Source: an uncultured Sterolibacterium sp. (GTDB lineage: Bacteria > Pseudomonadota > Gammaproteobacteria > Burkholderiales > Rhodocyclaceae). Taken from it: a DNA stretch of 64,000 nt. How positions within the stretch are numbered: position 1 is the first letter of the stretch; the number at the start of each line of letters is the position of its first letter. Shown in pieces: positions 1 through 8,864 of the stretch. The notes beneath the pieces are model-generated. The model saw only the letters and a list, made by a program, of their open reading frames with translations. It did not search any database and had not been told where the DNA came from. The stretch covers positions 62,001-126,000 of the forward strand of contig CAIVDC010000001.1 of assembly GCA_903904605.1 (NCBI GenBank). The letters run 5' to 3'. The position numbers and the translations under genes were made by a program.

Positions 1-144
1 CAGGACTATTCCGCCGCAGCGATCAAGGTCGACGGCGGAAATCCGATCCGGCTTCGTGTCGGCGAATCGGTGGAGCGCGCTACGCGGGAAAGGCAGGACG
101 CCCTGGCAGGCGGGAGCATCGCCGTCGACGGGAAGGTGCAATGA
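1..144 (+). CDS. C-terminal end of an unidentified protein (partial)
   Basis: An open frame runs from the first base to a TGA at 142-144 and encodes at least 47 residues ending in ...AVDGKVQ. Its stop overlaps the next start by four bases (ATGA), which indicates that it is the upstream member of the prepilin-like gene set that follows. The visible part is hydrophilic and has no diagnostic motif. By context it may be a small assembly protein of a type IV pilus or pseudopilus system, but the fragment is too short to assign. Confidence 0.5.
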   Translation, partial: QDYSAAAIKVDGGNPIRLRVGESVERATRERQDALAGGSIAVDGKVQ

Positions 145-1550
145 TCGCGCTCGGCGGACCAAGCCCGTCAAGGCGAAGGCAACAGGGCCTGGCCTTGCTC
201 ATGATGTTGGTCGTGCTGGTGCTGGGGGCGGTCTATCTGCTGACGGTCACCATGCACGCCGGCCGTATTCAGGTCGAGCGCGAAGCAGCAACGGCGGCTG
301 CCTTGCTTCAGGCAAAGGAAGCTTTGATCGCCTATGCGCTCACCTACGGCGAGATGCATGCAAACAAGGTACCGGGCTATCTGCTCTGTCCTGAAACGGG
401 AAACTCGGCCATCACCACGCCCGAAGGCAGCGCTGACCTTTCCTGCGGGACGAAGCACACCAGCGCCATCGGCCGCTTTCCCTGGCGAACGCTCGGGCTG
501 GAGCCCTTGCGGGACGGTTCGGGCGAGTGCCTGTGGTATGCCGTGTCGGGCAGCTTCAAGAACAATCCGGCCGGCGACATGATGAACTGGGATACCCTCG
601 GCCAGCTGGCAATCAAAGGTTCCGACGGTGCGTCATCGATCGCCGGCGGTTCGCCCGAAAGCCTTGCCGCCGCGGTGGTAATCGCGCCCGGGGCGCGGCT
701 GGGCAGGCAGGACCGAAGCGCTGTCGAAAGGACCGCCATCTGCGGCGGAAACTTGGATCCGCGCAATTATCTGGAGGCATCGGGTGGTGCCGACAACTCG
801 ACGGTATCCGCCATCGCCGGCGCGATATCGACTTTTATCGTCGGCGGTGCCGTCAACGGCGTCAATGACCGCGTGCTGGCGATCACTCCGGGCGATATCT
901 TCGGCGCCATTGAAAGGCGCAGCGACTTCTACGCGACGGTCGAGAGCTTCACCCAGCGGGTAGCCGCGTGCCTCGCAGGGTATGGCCGGCTAAACGGAGC
1001 TGGACCGAGCGACAGGCGTCTGCCCTGGCCCGCCCCTGTCGCCCTGACCGACTACTCGGTAGACACCAACTATGACGACAGCGGCGAGACGTTCTCGGGC
1101 CGTCTGCCCTACCGGGTTAACGATTCGAAAGGCGCCACGGCCAACACCATGACGCAGAGCAACCTGATCACCGGCGTCAATTGCCCAGGGCCCTGGTCGG
1201 CTCTGGACGACAGCTGGTACAAGAACTGGAAGGACCACCTCTTCTATTCGCTGGCCCGATCATACAGTCCGGGCGCGACGGCGCCGAGCGCCTGCACCGA
1301 CTGCCTGAGCGCCGATGGCGTAGGTCCTTTTGCCGCGATCGTCATGTTTGCCGGCCGCAGACTTGCCTGGCAGAAGCGCGCGACCCCGGCCGACAAGTCC
1401 TCGATCGCCAACTACCTGGAAGAGCGGAACAGTGCGAACCATCCGAATCCCGCAGGCAACGCCGATTACCGCAGCGGTCCCGCGACAACCGGCTTCAACG
1501 ATGTTCTCTACTGCGTAGACACGAGCCTCACGGTCGCACCATGCCCTTGA
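141..1550 (+). CDS. PilX-like prepilin-type N-terminal protein
   Basis: 469 aa. After a basic leader (RRRQQG at about residues 12-17) comes a long hydrophobic helix beginning LALLMMLVVLVLG. This is the layout of a prepilin-peptidase substrate in which the usual Glu at position 5 of the mature protein is absent, as in PilX/GspK-like minor pilins. The remaining 430 residues form a large exported domain with several cysteines (for example near residues 82, 97 and 135). The start overlaps the preceding stop (ATGA) and the end overlaps the next prepilin gene by 10 bp, so the genes are probably translationally coupled. The role is inferred: a minor pilin or pseudopilin that helps initiate assembly of a surface filament or secretion pseudopilus. 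The family assignment rests on the N-terminus and the neighbours. Confidence 0.6.
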   Translation: MIALGGPSPSRRRQQGLALLMMLVVLVLGAVYLLTVTMHAGRIQVEREAATAAALLQAKEALIAYALTYGEMHANKVPGYLLCPETGNSAITTPEGSADLSCGTKHTSAIGRFPWRTLGLEPLRDGSGECLWYAVSGSFKNNPAGDMMNWDTLGQLAIKGSDGASSIAGGSPESLAAAVVIAPGARLGRQDRSAVERTAICGGNLDPRNYLEASGGADNSTVSAIAGAISTFIVGGAVNGVNDRVLAITPGDIFGAIERRSDFYATVESFTQRVAACLAGYGRLNGAGPSDRRLPWPAPVALTDYSVDTNYDDSGETFSGRLPYRVNDSKGATANTMTQSNLITGVNCPGPWSALDDSWYKNWKDHLFYSLARSYSPGATAPSACTDCLSADGVGPFAAIVMFAGRRLAWQKRATPADKSSIANYLEERNSANHPNPAGNADYRSGPATTGFNDVLYCVDTSLTVAPCP

Positions 1551-2305
1551 AGTGCAGCGGCGGCTTTTCCCTCGTCGAACTGTCGATGGTGCTGGTCATT
1601 GTCACCCTTCTGCTAGGCGGCATGTTGATGCCGCTGTCCGCACAAATCGACCTGCGCCGAACCGCCGAGACCCGGGAGACTTTGCACGAGGTGCGCAACG
1701 CCTTGCTCGGCTTTGCCATTGCCAATGGCCGGTTGCCCTGCCCCGCCGCCACCGGCGCCACCGGTATTGAAGCCGGGGGCGGCGCGGTTGCCTGCACTGG
1801 CGCAGCCAACGGCGTCGCCGACGGATTCCTCCCCGGCGCGACCCTGGGCCTGTCGCCCACCGATGACCAGGGTTACCTGCTCGATGCCTGGGGCAACCGG
1901 ATACGCTACGCCGTCAGCGTCGCGCCGAGCGCAATGCCGAATGCCTTCACGACAAGCAAGGGAATCAGCAATTTCTGGCGTGCGAACAACACACCGCCGG
2001 CGGCCGATCTGCAAATCTGCACGAACAGTGCCAGCGTCGTCAGCCCGGGCACGACCAAGGCCGACTGCAGCGCGAGCGATGCCTTGAGCAAGGGCGCTGT
2101 CGCCGTCATCTATTCCATCGGCAAGAATGCGGCCAAGGCCGGCGCCGGCCCGGACGAAACGGCCAACATCGATGGCGACCGGGTCTTCGTCTTCCATGAA
2201 GCCAGGCCGCCAGGCGCGTCCGGCGGGGAATTCGACGATCTCGTCGTCTGGCTGTCAGCGAACATACTTTACAACCGCATGGCCGCGACAGGCGGACTGC
2301 CTTGA
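1541..2305 (+). CDS. Type IV prepilin-like protein (minor pilin/pseudopilin)
   Basis: 254 aa. The N-terminus has a canonical class III signal: short leader, GG cleavage site, then FSLVELSMVLVIVTLLLGG with the conserved Glu at mature position 5. The ATG at 1541 places this motif at residues 7-26 and lies within the end of the upstream gene. The exported domain is rich in Gly, Ala and Cys and contains NGRLPCPAATG, a pattern common in pseudopilins with a disulfide-stabilised head. It would be processed by PilD in the inner membrane and added to a pilus or pseudopilus. No pilus motor or secretin gene lies in the window, so the machine it serves is unknown. Confidence 0.7.
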   Translation: MPLKCSGGFSLVELSMVLVIVTLLLGGMLMPLSAQIDLRRTAETRETLHEVRNALLGFAIANGRLPCPAATGATGIEAGGGAVACTGAANGVADGFLPGATLGLSPTDDQGYLLDAWGNRIRYAVSVAPSAMPNAFTTSKGISNFWRANNTPPAADLQICTNSASVVSPGTTKADCSASDALSKGAVAVIYSIGKNAAKAGAGPDETANIDGDRVFVFHEARPPGASGGEFDDLVVWLSANILYNRMAATGGLP

Positions 2306-2376
2306 CCGGACGCAGCGATTCCTGCGACACTCGCGCATATTCCCTTGTCATTTCATCGGCATCGCAGGAGGCCCCA

Positions 2377-3048
2377 ATGTCCAAGAAACCGTCAGGCTTC
2401 ACCCTGGTAGAAATCGCCATAGTGCTGGTCATTATCGGCCTCCTGCTCGGCGGCGTACTCAAGGGTCAGGAACTGATCGTCAGCGCGAAGATCAGGAACA
2501 TCGCCAACGACCTTGCCGGCATCTCGGCCGCAATCGCCGCCTACCAGGATCGCTACCGGGCACTTCCAGGTGACGACGGCGGCGCAACGTCGCGCTGGGG
2601 AGCCGGCGTAGCCAATGGCGACAAGGGCGGAACGGTCAGCGGCGAATTTTGCGGCGATCCGAACGGCACATCGGAATCGCTCAGTTTCTGGCGGCATCTT
2701 CGCCTCTCCGGGCTGTTGGCCGGAGACTCCGCCTCAAGCGAGCAGCCGCGAAATGCCCTTGGTGGCATGTTCGGCGTCCAGACTGCCAGCGGACCGGAGG
2801 CTTCGGTCGAGATCGCCGGGCTCGTATTGTGCACGACCAATCTCACCGGCAAGGTCGCCGAGGCAATCGACAGCCAGCTGGACGACGGCAAGCCGGGAAC
2901 CGGAACCCTGCGAGCCTACAGCCAGAACAAGATCCCTGTCGTCCGCGGCTGCTCGGTCAACATCACGAGAAGCGCCGCGGTGTCGAATGCGCTGGGCTAT
3001 AACGCGGCAGACGAATCCGAGATCTATACGCTCTGCAAGTCGCTCTAG
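2377..3048 (+). CDS. Type IV prepilin-like protein
   Basis: 223 aa. The start ATG follows an AGGAGG ribosome binding site about four bases upstream (around 2367-2372). Residues 6-25 read SGFTLVEIAIVLVIIGLLLGG, a canonical prepilin-peptidase site with Glu at mature position 5. The rest is an exported domain with four or more cysteines (FCGDPNG, LVLCTTN, VRGCSV and YTLCKSL at the end), suggesting disulfide bonds. A 71-bp gap containing its own ribosome binding site separates it from the previous gene. The three prepilin-like genes probably encode minor components of one filament. The gene ends six bases before the convergent antiporter gene. Confidence 0.7.
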   Translation: MSKKPSGFTLVEIAIVLVIIGLLLGGVLKGQELIVSAKIRNIANDLAGISAAIAAYQDRYRALPGDDGGATSRWGAGVANGDKGGTVSGEFCGDPNGTSESLSFWRHLRLSGLLAGDSASSEQPRNALGGMFGVQTASGPEASVEIAGLVLCTTNLTGKVAEAIDSQLDDGKPGTGTLRAYSQNKIPVVRGCSVNITRSAAVSNALGYNAADESEIYTLCKSL

Positions 3049-3054
3049 CGTCGC

Positions 3055-5028
3055 TCACCCGCCCTTGAGCAATCGCTCCTCGGCTGCCGCGACGGCCGAG
3101 GGCACACCGAGCAGCACGATGACATCACCGGCTTCGAGGCGCGTTTCCGGAGCGCAATCGACACCTCGGATACCGCGACGGCGGATCGCCGAGACCGTCG
3201 CGCCGAATTCTTCCAGCGCCAGTTCCCGCAGCGCGCTGCCGACGGCGCCAGCGCCAGCGGTCAACACGACCGAGTGCAGACGCGGCTGCTCGGCGTCCGA
3301 AAGATGGTCGCCGCTGTCGGTGGCGCCGTGGAAGAAGCCGCGCAGCAACACATAGTGCTGTTCCCGCATCTCGCGCAGGCGCTTGATGACCCGATGCATC
3401 GGCACACCGAGCAGAGCCAGCGCGTGGGTCGCGAGCATCACGCTCGATTCCAGAGCCTCTGGTACCACTTCCGCCGCGCCTGCGGCAGCGAAGCGCTCGA
3501 CGTCCGAGTCCTCGGCGGCACGCACCACCACCGGCAGACCCGGCCGCAACTCGCGCGCGTGATGGAGAACCCGCAAGGCCAGTTGCGGGTCGTTCGACGT
3601 CACCACGACCACGTCGGCGCGATGTATGCCGGCAGCCACCAGACTCTCGCGTCGCGCCGCATCGCCGTATGCCACGTTTTCTCCGGCCGCAGCCGCTTCG
3701 CGCACCCGCTCCGGGTCGAGGTCGAGCGCCACGTAGGAGACGCCTTCCTTCTCCAGAAAGCGCGCCAGATGCTGGCCGGTCCGGCCAAAGCCGCAGAGGA
3801 TGGCGTGCTTGTCGCTGGTAATCGAACGGGCGGCGATCTGGGTCAGGGCGATCGAGCGCATCAGCCATTCGGAGGCGACCAGGCGCATCACGATGCGGTC
3901 GCTGAAATGGATCAACAGCGGCGAAAGCAGCAGGGAGAGCACCAGCGCTCCCAGCACCACCTGCGTCAGCGCGCTGCCGACAAGCGACTGGTCGATCACC
4001 AGCTCGAGCAGGACAAAACCGAACTCGCCGCCAGCGCATAGCCATAGCCCGGTGCGCAGCGCTTCCCCGGGAGCTGCGCCGAACAGTCGCGCGAGGCCCG
4101 CGGCGATGGCCAGCTTCAGCGCCAGGAGGGCGGCCAGTACGCCGAAGACCGCCAGGAAATGGTGCGCGATCAGGCCCGGATCGAGGAACATGCCGACGGT
4201 GATGAAGAACAGTCCGAGCAGCACGTCGCGGAAGGGCTTGATGTCCTGCTCGACCTCGAAGCGGTATTCCGTCTCCGAGATCAGCATGCCCGCCAGGAAG
4301 GCGCCCAGCGCCAGCGACAAGCCGGCCAGCTCGGTGAGATAGGACAGTCCCAGGGTAATCAGCAGCACGTTGAGCATGAACAGCTCGCCGGACTTGCGTC
4401 GGGCGACGATGCCGAACCATGCGCGCATCAGGCGCTGGCCGAAGAACAATACCACCGTCAGGACGGCAGCCGCCTTCAGGCCCGCAACCAGGAGCGGAAG
4501 TCCGAGCGACGTCGGGGCACCGGCGAGCGCCGGCAGGAGAATCAACAAGGGCACCACAGCGAGGTCCTGGAACAGCAGCACGCCCATGATCTGGCTGCCG
4601 TGGGCGGAATCCAGTTCCATGCGTTCGACCAGGAGCTTGCTGGCCACCGCGGTCGAGGACATCGCCAGCGCTCCGCCCAGCGCCAGGGCACCTTGCCATG
4701 CAAGTCCCATCAGCCATGCGCAGGAAAGGATCACGGCCGCAGTGGCCAACACCTGCGCCAGACCCAGTCCGAAAACGATGCGCTTCATGCTCAGGAGTCT
4801 CGGCAACGAGAACTCCAGACCGATGGTGAACATCAGGAAGACCACTCCGAACTCTGCCAAGTGGCGGGTTCCCTCCGACTCGGGCAGGAGATTGCCCGCG
4901 TGCGGCCCAATCACCGCGCCGACCAGCAGGTAGCCCAGCACCGGCGGCAGATTGAGCGCGCGGAAAAAGGCAATCACCAGCACGGCCGAAGCGAGCAGCA
5001 GCAACACGAGTTGCAGGGGAGTGGCCAT
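3055..5028 (-). CDS. Kef-type monovalent cation:proton antiporter (CPA2) with TrkA domains
   Basis: 657 aa. The first 385 residues form the multi-helix Na+/H+ exchanger-like membrane domain of the CPA2 family, with the typical PPVLGYLLVGAVIGPH and EFGVVFLMFTIGLEF segments. A cytoplasmic TrkA-N (RCK) domain follows at about 405-520, with the nucleotide-binding motif CGFGRTGQHLARFL, and then a TrkA-C domain at about 575-650. The length and architecture match YbaL/KefB-type potassium efflux antiporters, which exchange K+ for H+ under ligand control. It is convergent with the prepilin genes and divergent from kdsD (52-bp gap). The exact ion and ligand cannot be read from sequence. Confidence 0.85.
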   Translation of the reverse strand: MATPLQLVLLLLASAVLVIAFFRALNLPPVLGYLLVGAVIGPHAGNLLPESEGTRHLAEFGVVFLMFTIGLEFSLPRLLSMKRIVFGLGLAQVLATAAVILSCAWLMGLAWQGALALGGALAMSSTAVASKLLVERMELDSAHGSQIMGVLLFQDLAVVPLLILLPALAGAPTSLGLPLLVAGLKAAAVLTVVLFFGQRLMRAWFGIVARRKSGELFMLNVLLITLGLSYLTELAGLSLALGAFLAGMLISETEYRFEVEQDIKPFRDVLLGLFFITVGMFLDPGLIAHHFLAVFGVLAALLALKLAIAAGLARLFGAAPGEALRTGLWLCAGGEFGFVLLELVIDQSLVGSALTQVVLGALVLSLLLSPLLIHFSDRIVMRLVASEWLMRSIALTQIAARSITSDKHAILCGFGRTGQHLARFLEKEGVSYVALDLDPERVREAAAAGENVAYGDAARRESLVAAGIHRADVVVVTSNDPQLALRVLHHARELRPGLPVVVRAAEDSDVERFAAAGAAEVVPEALESSVMLATHALALLGVPMHRVIKRLREMREQHYVLLRGFFHGATDSGDHLSDAEQPRLHSVVLTAGAGAVGSALRELALEEFGATVSAIRRRGIRGVDCAPETRLEAGDVIVLLGVPSAVAAAEERLLKGG

Positions 5029-5080
5029 GGAAAGTCGGCGGCGCGGTTATAATTGGCTGAATCATAACTGCATAGCGAAC

Positions 5081-6103
5081 ATGAGCCAATCCGGCGACGC
5101 CATGGCGACCATGGTCACCCTTGCCAATTCGCGCGCCTTGGACATGGCAAGGCGGGTACTGCGAATCGAAGCGGAAGCGGTTGCCGCACTGGGTGAACGT
5201 CTGGGCGGCGGCCTTGGCGGCGATTTCCTGCAGGCGCTCCAACTGGTCCTCGCCTGCCGCGGGCGCGTCATCGTCAGCGGCATCGGCAAGTCCGGCCACA
5301 TCGGGCGCAAGATCGCGGCGACCCTCGCCAGCACCGGAACGCCATCCTACTTCGTGCATGCTGCCGAAGCCGTGCATGGGGATCTGGGCCTGATCGCCAG
5401 GGACGACCTCCTGATCGCCCTATCCTATTCGGGCGAAAACGACGAACTGCTGATCATCGTGCCCCTCGTCAAGCGTCAAGGCGCCCGGCTCATCGCCATC
5501 ACGGGCAATCCGCAGTCCTCGCTGGCGAAGGAGGCCGACGTGCATCTCGATGCCAGCGTCAGGGAGGAGGCCTGCCCGCTCAACCTGGCGCCTACCGCCA
5601 GCACGACGGCGACGCTGGCGCTGGGCGATGCGCTGGCCGTGGCGCTGCTGGATGCCCGCGGTTTTGGGGCGGAAGACTTTGCCCGCTCCCATCCCGGCGG
5701 CGCGCTCGGCCGCCGCCTGCTGACCCATGTGCGGGACGTCATGCGCACCATGCCCGACGTGCCTACGGTTCGTGAAACGACGCCGGTGCTCGAGGCGATC
5801 CTGGCCGTATCGCGCGGCGGCATGGGCATGGCCGCCGTTTTGTCGAAGGATCACGACCTCTGCGGAATTTTCACCGATGGCGATTTGCGCCGTGCCATGC
5901 AGAATTTGGGGGACTTGCGCACGATCTCGGTCGGAGCGGTGATGACCAAGAATCCGCGCACCATAACGGCCGGGCGACTCGCCGTCGAGGCGGTGCAACT
6001 GATGGAGGAACACAAGATCAGCCAACTCCTGGTGGTGGACAGCGCCGGCAGACTGTCCGGCGCGCTCAACATGCACGACCTGTTCCGCGCCAAGGTGGTG
6101 TGA
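5081..6103 (+). CDS. kdsD: Arabinose-5-phosphate isomerase
   Basis: 340 aa. This enzyme interconverts D-ribulose 5-phosphate and D-arabinose 5-phosphate, the first step of Kdo synthesis for LPS. It has an N-terminal SIS sugar-isomerase domain (about 50-185) with GIGKSGHIGRK and EAVHGDLG, the SHPGGALGRRLL linker, and two CBS domains (about 215-335) with IFTDGDLRRAM. Length and order match E. coli KdsD. Alternative ATG starts exist at 5102 and 5111 and no strong ribosome binding site separates them; 5081 gives the usual N-terminal length. Its stop overlaps the start of kdsC (TGATG). It heads a kdsD-kdsC-lptC-lptA cluster of LPS synthesis and export genes. Confidence 0.92.
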   Translation: MSQSGDAMATMVTLANSRALDMARRVLRIEAEAVAALGERLGGGLGGDFLQALQLVLACRGRVIVSGIGKSGHIGRKIAATLASTGTPSYFVHAAEAVHGDLGLIARDDLLIALSYSGENDELLIIVPLVKRQGARLIAITGNPQSSLAKEADVHLDASVREEACPLNLAPTASTTATLALGDALAVALLDARGFGAEDFARSHPGGALGRRLLTHVRDVMRTMPDVPTVRETTPVLEAILAVSRGGMGMAAVLSKDHDLCGIFTDGDLRRAMQNLGDLRTISVGAVMTKNPRTITAGRLAVEAVQLMEEHKISQLLVVDSAGRLSGALNMHDLFRAKVV

Positions 6104-6633
6104 TGTCGGCCCCGGATCAAGCACGCAATCTCAAGCTGATGGCCTTTGACGTCGACGGCGTGATGACCGACGGAACACTCTATTTCACGGCCCAGGGTGA
6201 CGAGATGAAGGCCTTCAATTCGCTGGATGGCCACGGCCTGAAGATGCTTGCCGAGGCCGGCGTCCGGCTGGCCATTATCACAGGCCGCAGCTCGCGCGCC
6301 GTGCTGCTGCGCGCGCAGAACCTCGGTATTGAAATGCTGCTGCAGGGGGTGGAGGACAAGCTCGGGGCGATGCAGGGACTGCTGGAGGATCACGGGCTCG
6401 GCTTCGCCGATGCGGGCTACATGGGAGACGACGTGGTCGACCTGCCCCTGCTTTCCGCCTGCGGCTTTTCCGCGACAGTGCCCGGCGGCCACTCGCTGCT
6501 GCACGGCCGCGTCGATTACGTCACCCAGGCCGCGGCCGGCCACGGTGCGGTTCGTGAAGTCTGCGAACTGATCCTCTCGGCGCAGGGCAAGCTCGAATCG
6601 GCCCTTGCCCCTTATCTTCGCCCTCGCGGATGA
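6103..6633 (+). CDS. kdsC: 3-deoxy-D-manno-octulosonate 8-phosphate phosphatase
   Basis: 176 aa HAD-superfamily hydrolase that removes the phosphate from Kdo-8-phosphate. The catalytic DVDG motif is at residues 16-19 in AFDVDGVMTDGTLYF. Motif II is in IITGRSSRAV, and motif III/IV is in YMGDDVVDLPLL. The short cap-less form is typical of KdsC, which works as a tetramer. The ATG at 6103 overlaps the kdsD stop, and the TGA overlaps the lptC start (ATGA). A GTG three bases upstream (6100) is a less likely start because it lies inside the kdsD stop region. Confidence 0.92.
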   Translation: MSAPDQARNLKLMAFDVDGVMTDGTLYFTAQGDEMKAFNSLDGHGLKMLAEAGVRLAIITGRSSRAVLLRAQNLGIEMLLQGVEDKLGAMQGLLEDHGLGFADAGYMGDDVVDLPLLSACGFSATVPGGHSLLHGRVDYVTQAAAGHGAVREVCELILSAQGKLESALAPYLRPRG

Positions 6634-7211
6634 AACTCTCCAGCGCCAACCTGCTGCCGCTGCTTCTCTTGACGCTTCTTGCTGCCCTAACTTTCTGGCT
6701 CGAGCGCGCAGCACATTTCGATGACGGACATAGCGTCGGCAAGGAGCGTCACGATCCGGACTTCATTGTCGACAACTTCACGGTGCGCCGCTACAACGTC
6801 AGCGGTTCGCTGCAGTACGTGGTGACGGCGCCGAAGATGCTGCATTACGCGGACGACGAAAGCACGGTGGTCACTTCGCCGGCGATGTCCTTTTTCGGCG
6901 AGGACAGACTGATCCGGATCAATGCCGGCACCGCCTGGCTCAACAGGGAAGGCAAGGAAGTTCGCCTTTCCGATGGCGTCCGGGTGGTGCGCGACGCGAC
7001 GGCGGACAGCCCCGAACTGGTGGTGACCACTGCCGAGATGCAGATCTTCCCCGATGCCGAAACTGCCCACAGTTCGATGCCCACCACCATCGCTCAAGGC
7101 AGTAGTGTCGTTAGCGGCACCGGCCTTGATGTCGACAACAAGACCCGCATCTTCAAGCTGATGGGCCGGGCACGAGGCATCATTTTTCCAGACAAGGTCG
7201 GTACGCCATGA
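6630..7211 (+). CDS. lptC: LPS export protein LptC
   Basis: 193 aa. One N-terminal transmembrane helix (about residues 6-22, [17 protein letters not shown]) anchors a periplasmic beta-jellyroll domain. Within it, [33 protein letters not shown] matches the LptC family. LptC links the LptBFG ABC transporter to LptA and passes LPS across the periplasm. The gene overlaps kdsC upstream and lptA downstream by four bases each, so the three are co-translated. The length is normal for the family. Confidence 0.88.
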   Translation: MKLSSANLLPLLLLTLLAALTFWLERAAHFDDGHSVGKERHDPDFIVDNFTVRRYNVSGSLQYVVTAPKMLHYADDESTVVTSPAMSFFGEDRLIRINAGTAWLNREGKEVRLSDGVRVVRDATADSPELVVTTAEMQIFPDAETAHSSMPTTIAQGSSVVSGTGLDVDNKTRIFKLMGRARGIIFPDKVGTP

Positions 7212-7831
7212 AACCCCTCGCCGGAATGCTTATCCTGGGCTGCCTGTTCTTCGCCCCCCTGCCGGCCTCGGCCGAGAAAGCAGACCGCGACAAGCCGGTC
7301 AACCTCGAGGCCGATCGTATCACCGTGGACGACGCCAAGAAGGTGCAAGTCCTGGAAGGCAACGTGCAACTCGTTCAGGGCACCCTGGTTATTCGCGCCG
7401 ACAAACTGGTCGTCACCCAGGATGCCGAAGGCTTCCAGAGCGGCGTGGCGACCGGGGGCGAGGGCGGGCTGGCGCGCTTTCGCCAGAAGCGCGACGGCAA
7501 GGACGAATACATCGATGGCGAGGCCGAGCGCATCGAGTACGACGGCAGGAACGACAAGGCCCAGTTCTTTGTCCGGGCTCACGTGAAAAGCGGACAGGAC
7601 GAGGTGCGCGGCCAATATATTGTCTACGATGGCAAGAACGAGACCTATCTTGTCACCAGCGGTCCCGGCGGCACCACCGCACCGCCGGTTCCGGGCAAAG
7701 ACAACCGGGTGCGCGCCGTGATCCAGCCCAGACAGGGCAGCGACCCGGGCAAACCAGCCGGTGGCCGCCCCGCCCCGGAAGCGCAACCGCTGAAATCCAC
7801 GCAGGAAATCATCAACCCACGTCAGGAGTAA
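7208..7831 (+). CDS. lptA: LPS transport periplasmic protein LptA
   Basis: 207 aa. A signal peptide (about residues 1-22, ending PLPASA) precedes an OstA-type jellyroll domain with [23 protein letters not shown] and later [13 protein letters not shown]. LptA forms the periplasmic bridge that carries LPS from LptC to LptD. The C-terminal 50 residues are Pro/Gly-rich and probably disordered. The lptA stop is followed after two bases by the start of an enoyl-CoA hydratase gene, rather than by lptB and rpoN as in many proteobacteria. The AGGAG ribosome binding site of that gene lies in the last codons of lptA. Confidence 0.88.
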   Translation: MKPLAGMLILGCLFFAPLPASAEKADRDKPVNLEADRITVDDAKKVQVLEGNVQLVQGTLVIRADKLVVTQDAEGFQSGVATGGEGGLARFRQKRDGKDEYIDGEAERIEYDGRNDKAQFFVRAHVKSGQDEVRGQYIVYDGKNETYLVTSGPGGTTAPPVPGKDNRVRAVIQPRQGSDPGKPAGGRPAPEAQPLKSTQEIINPRQE

Positions 7832-7833
7832 TC

Positions 7834-8610
7834 ATGGCTTACGAAAACATCATCGTCGAAACAAGAGGCAAGGTCGGCCTGATCACGCTTAACAGGCCCA
7901 AGGCCATGAATGCCCTCAGTGACGCGTTGATCGATGAGATCTGTCTTGCCCTGGACGGTTTCGAGGCCGACGAAGGGATCGGCTGCATGGTCGTCACCGG
8001 TTCGGAGAAGGCCTTCGCCGCCGGAGCCGACATCGCCGCCATGAAGGACTGGGGCTACATGGATGTCTACAAGACCAATTACATCAGCCGCAACTGGGAC
8101 CGCGTCGGTCGCTGCCGCAAGCCCATCATCGCCGCGGTGGCCGGCTTCGCGCTGGGTGGTGGCTGCGAACTGGCGATGACCTGCGACTTTATCATCGCCG
8201 CCGACAACGCGAAATTCGGCCAGCCCGAAATCAAGCTCGGCATCCTGCCCGGGGCCGGCGGCACGCAGCGGCTGCCGCGCGCCGTAGGCAAGGCAAAGGC
8301 GATGGACATGTGTCTCTCGTCACGCTTCATGGATGCGGCAGAGGCTGAGCGCATCGGCCTGGTCTCGCGCGTCGTGCCTGCGGACAAGCTTCTCGAGGAA
8401 GCGCTGTCCGCCGCGGAGACCATTGCAGCTTTCTCGCTCCCGGTCGTGATGATGATCAAGGAGTCGGTCAATCGCGCCTTCGAATCCTCCCTCGCCGAGG
8501 GTCTGCTGTTTGAGCGCCGCAGTTTCCATTCGGCCTTCGCCCTGATCGACCGGAAGGAAGGAATGTCGGCCTTCGTCGAAAAACGCAAACCCGACTTCAA
8601 GAATCTTTGA
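7834..8610 (+). CDS. Enoyl-CoA hydratase (crotonase family)
   Basis: 258 aa, normal crotonase length. It would hydrate a short-chain 2-trans-enoyl-CoA to the 3-hydroxyacyl-CoA in beta-oxidation or PHA precursor supply. The oxyanion-hole segment AAGADIAAM (residues 62-70) and GGGCEL are present. The two catalytic glutamates of rat mitochondrial hydratase correspond to E112 (GGCELAM) and E132 (GQPEIKLG), so an active hydratase is expected. The gene starts two bases after lptA and is probably transcribed with the LPS genes. The next gene downstream is a PHA phasin, which may hint at (R)- or (S)-hydroxyacyl-CoA metabolism, but the phasin has its own promoter. Confidence 0.85.
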   Translation: MAYENIIVETRGKVGLITLNRPKAMNALSDALIDEICLALDGFEADEGIGCMVVTGSEKAFAAGADIAAMKDWGYMDVYKTNYISRNWDRVGRCRKPIIAAVAGFALGGGCELAMTCDFIIAADNAKFGQPEIKLGILPGAGGTQRLPRAVGKAKAMDMCLSSRFMDAAEAERIGLVSRVVPADKLLEEALSAAETIAAFSLPVVMMIKESVNRAFESSLAEGLLFERRSFHSAFALIDRKEGMSAFVEKRKPDFKNL

Positions 8611-8635
8611 GCGACTGGGCCGGGCACCCTTGGCT

Positions 8636-8659
8636 AGGCGCAACGCAACAATTGCGCCT
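8636..8659 (+). terminator. Hairpin after the lpt-enoyl-CoA hydratase operon (possible terminator)
   Basis: AGGCGCAA (8636-8643) pairs perfectly with TTGCGCCT (8652-8659) across an 8-base loop, 26 bases after the hydratase stop. No T-tract follows, so intrinsic termination is uncertain. Confidence 0.3.
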
Positions 8660-8739
8660 TGGCCGCGGCCGGACCGACCCCAAAATGAAAATATAAGGCA
8701 ATGATAATATTGTTATGTTTTAAGAATACCCGTTATTGT

Positions 8740-8806
8740 TGCATTGCAGCAAAATGTACTTGACATCAGGCAAATCTCCCCTATAATGGAACCATGCTGC
8801 ATTGCA
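8740..8806 (+). promoter_or_regulatory. Paired TGCATTGCA repeats flanking the phasin promoter (candidate PhaR operator)
   Basis: TGCATTGCA occurs at 8740-8748 and again at 8798-8806, 58 bp apart. The first copy lies just upstream of the -35 box and the second just after the -10 box, over the expected transcription start. In Cupriavidus and Paracoccus the repressor PhaR binds TGC/GCA-rich sites at the phaP promoter until it is titrated away by PHA granules. By analogy these repeats are a good candidate operator. Direct evidence is only the repeat and its placement. Confidence 0.5.
8760..8787 (+). promoter_or_regulatory. Sigma70-type promoter of the phasin gene
   Basis: A perfect -35 (TTGACA, 8760-8765) and a perfect -10 (TATAAT, 8782-8787) are separated by 16 bp in an AT-rich stretch unusual for this GC-rich window. 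Transcription should start near 8794-8796, giving a leader of about 70 bases before the ATG at 8865. Such strength fits a phasin, one of the most abundant proteins in PHA-accumulating cells. Confidence 0.8.
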
Positions 8807-8864
8807 CCATTACCGGAACAGGATGCGGCGATTGCACTCATTCCATTCAATCAAGGAGAACATC

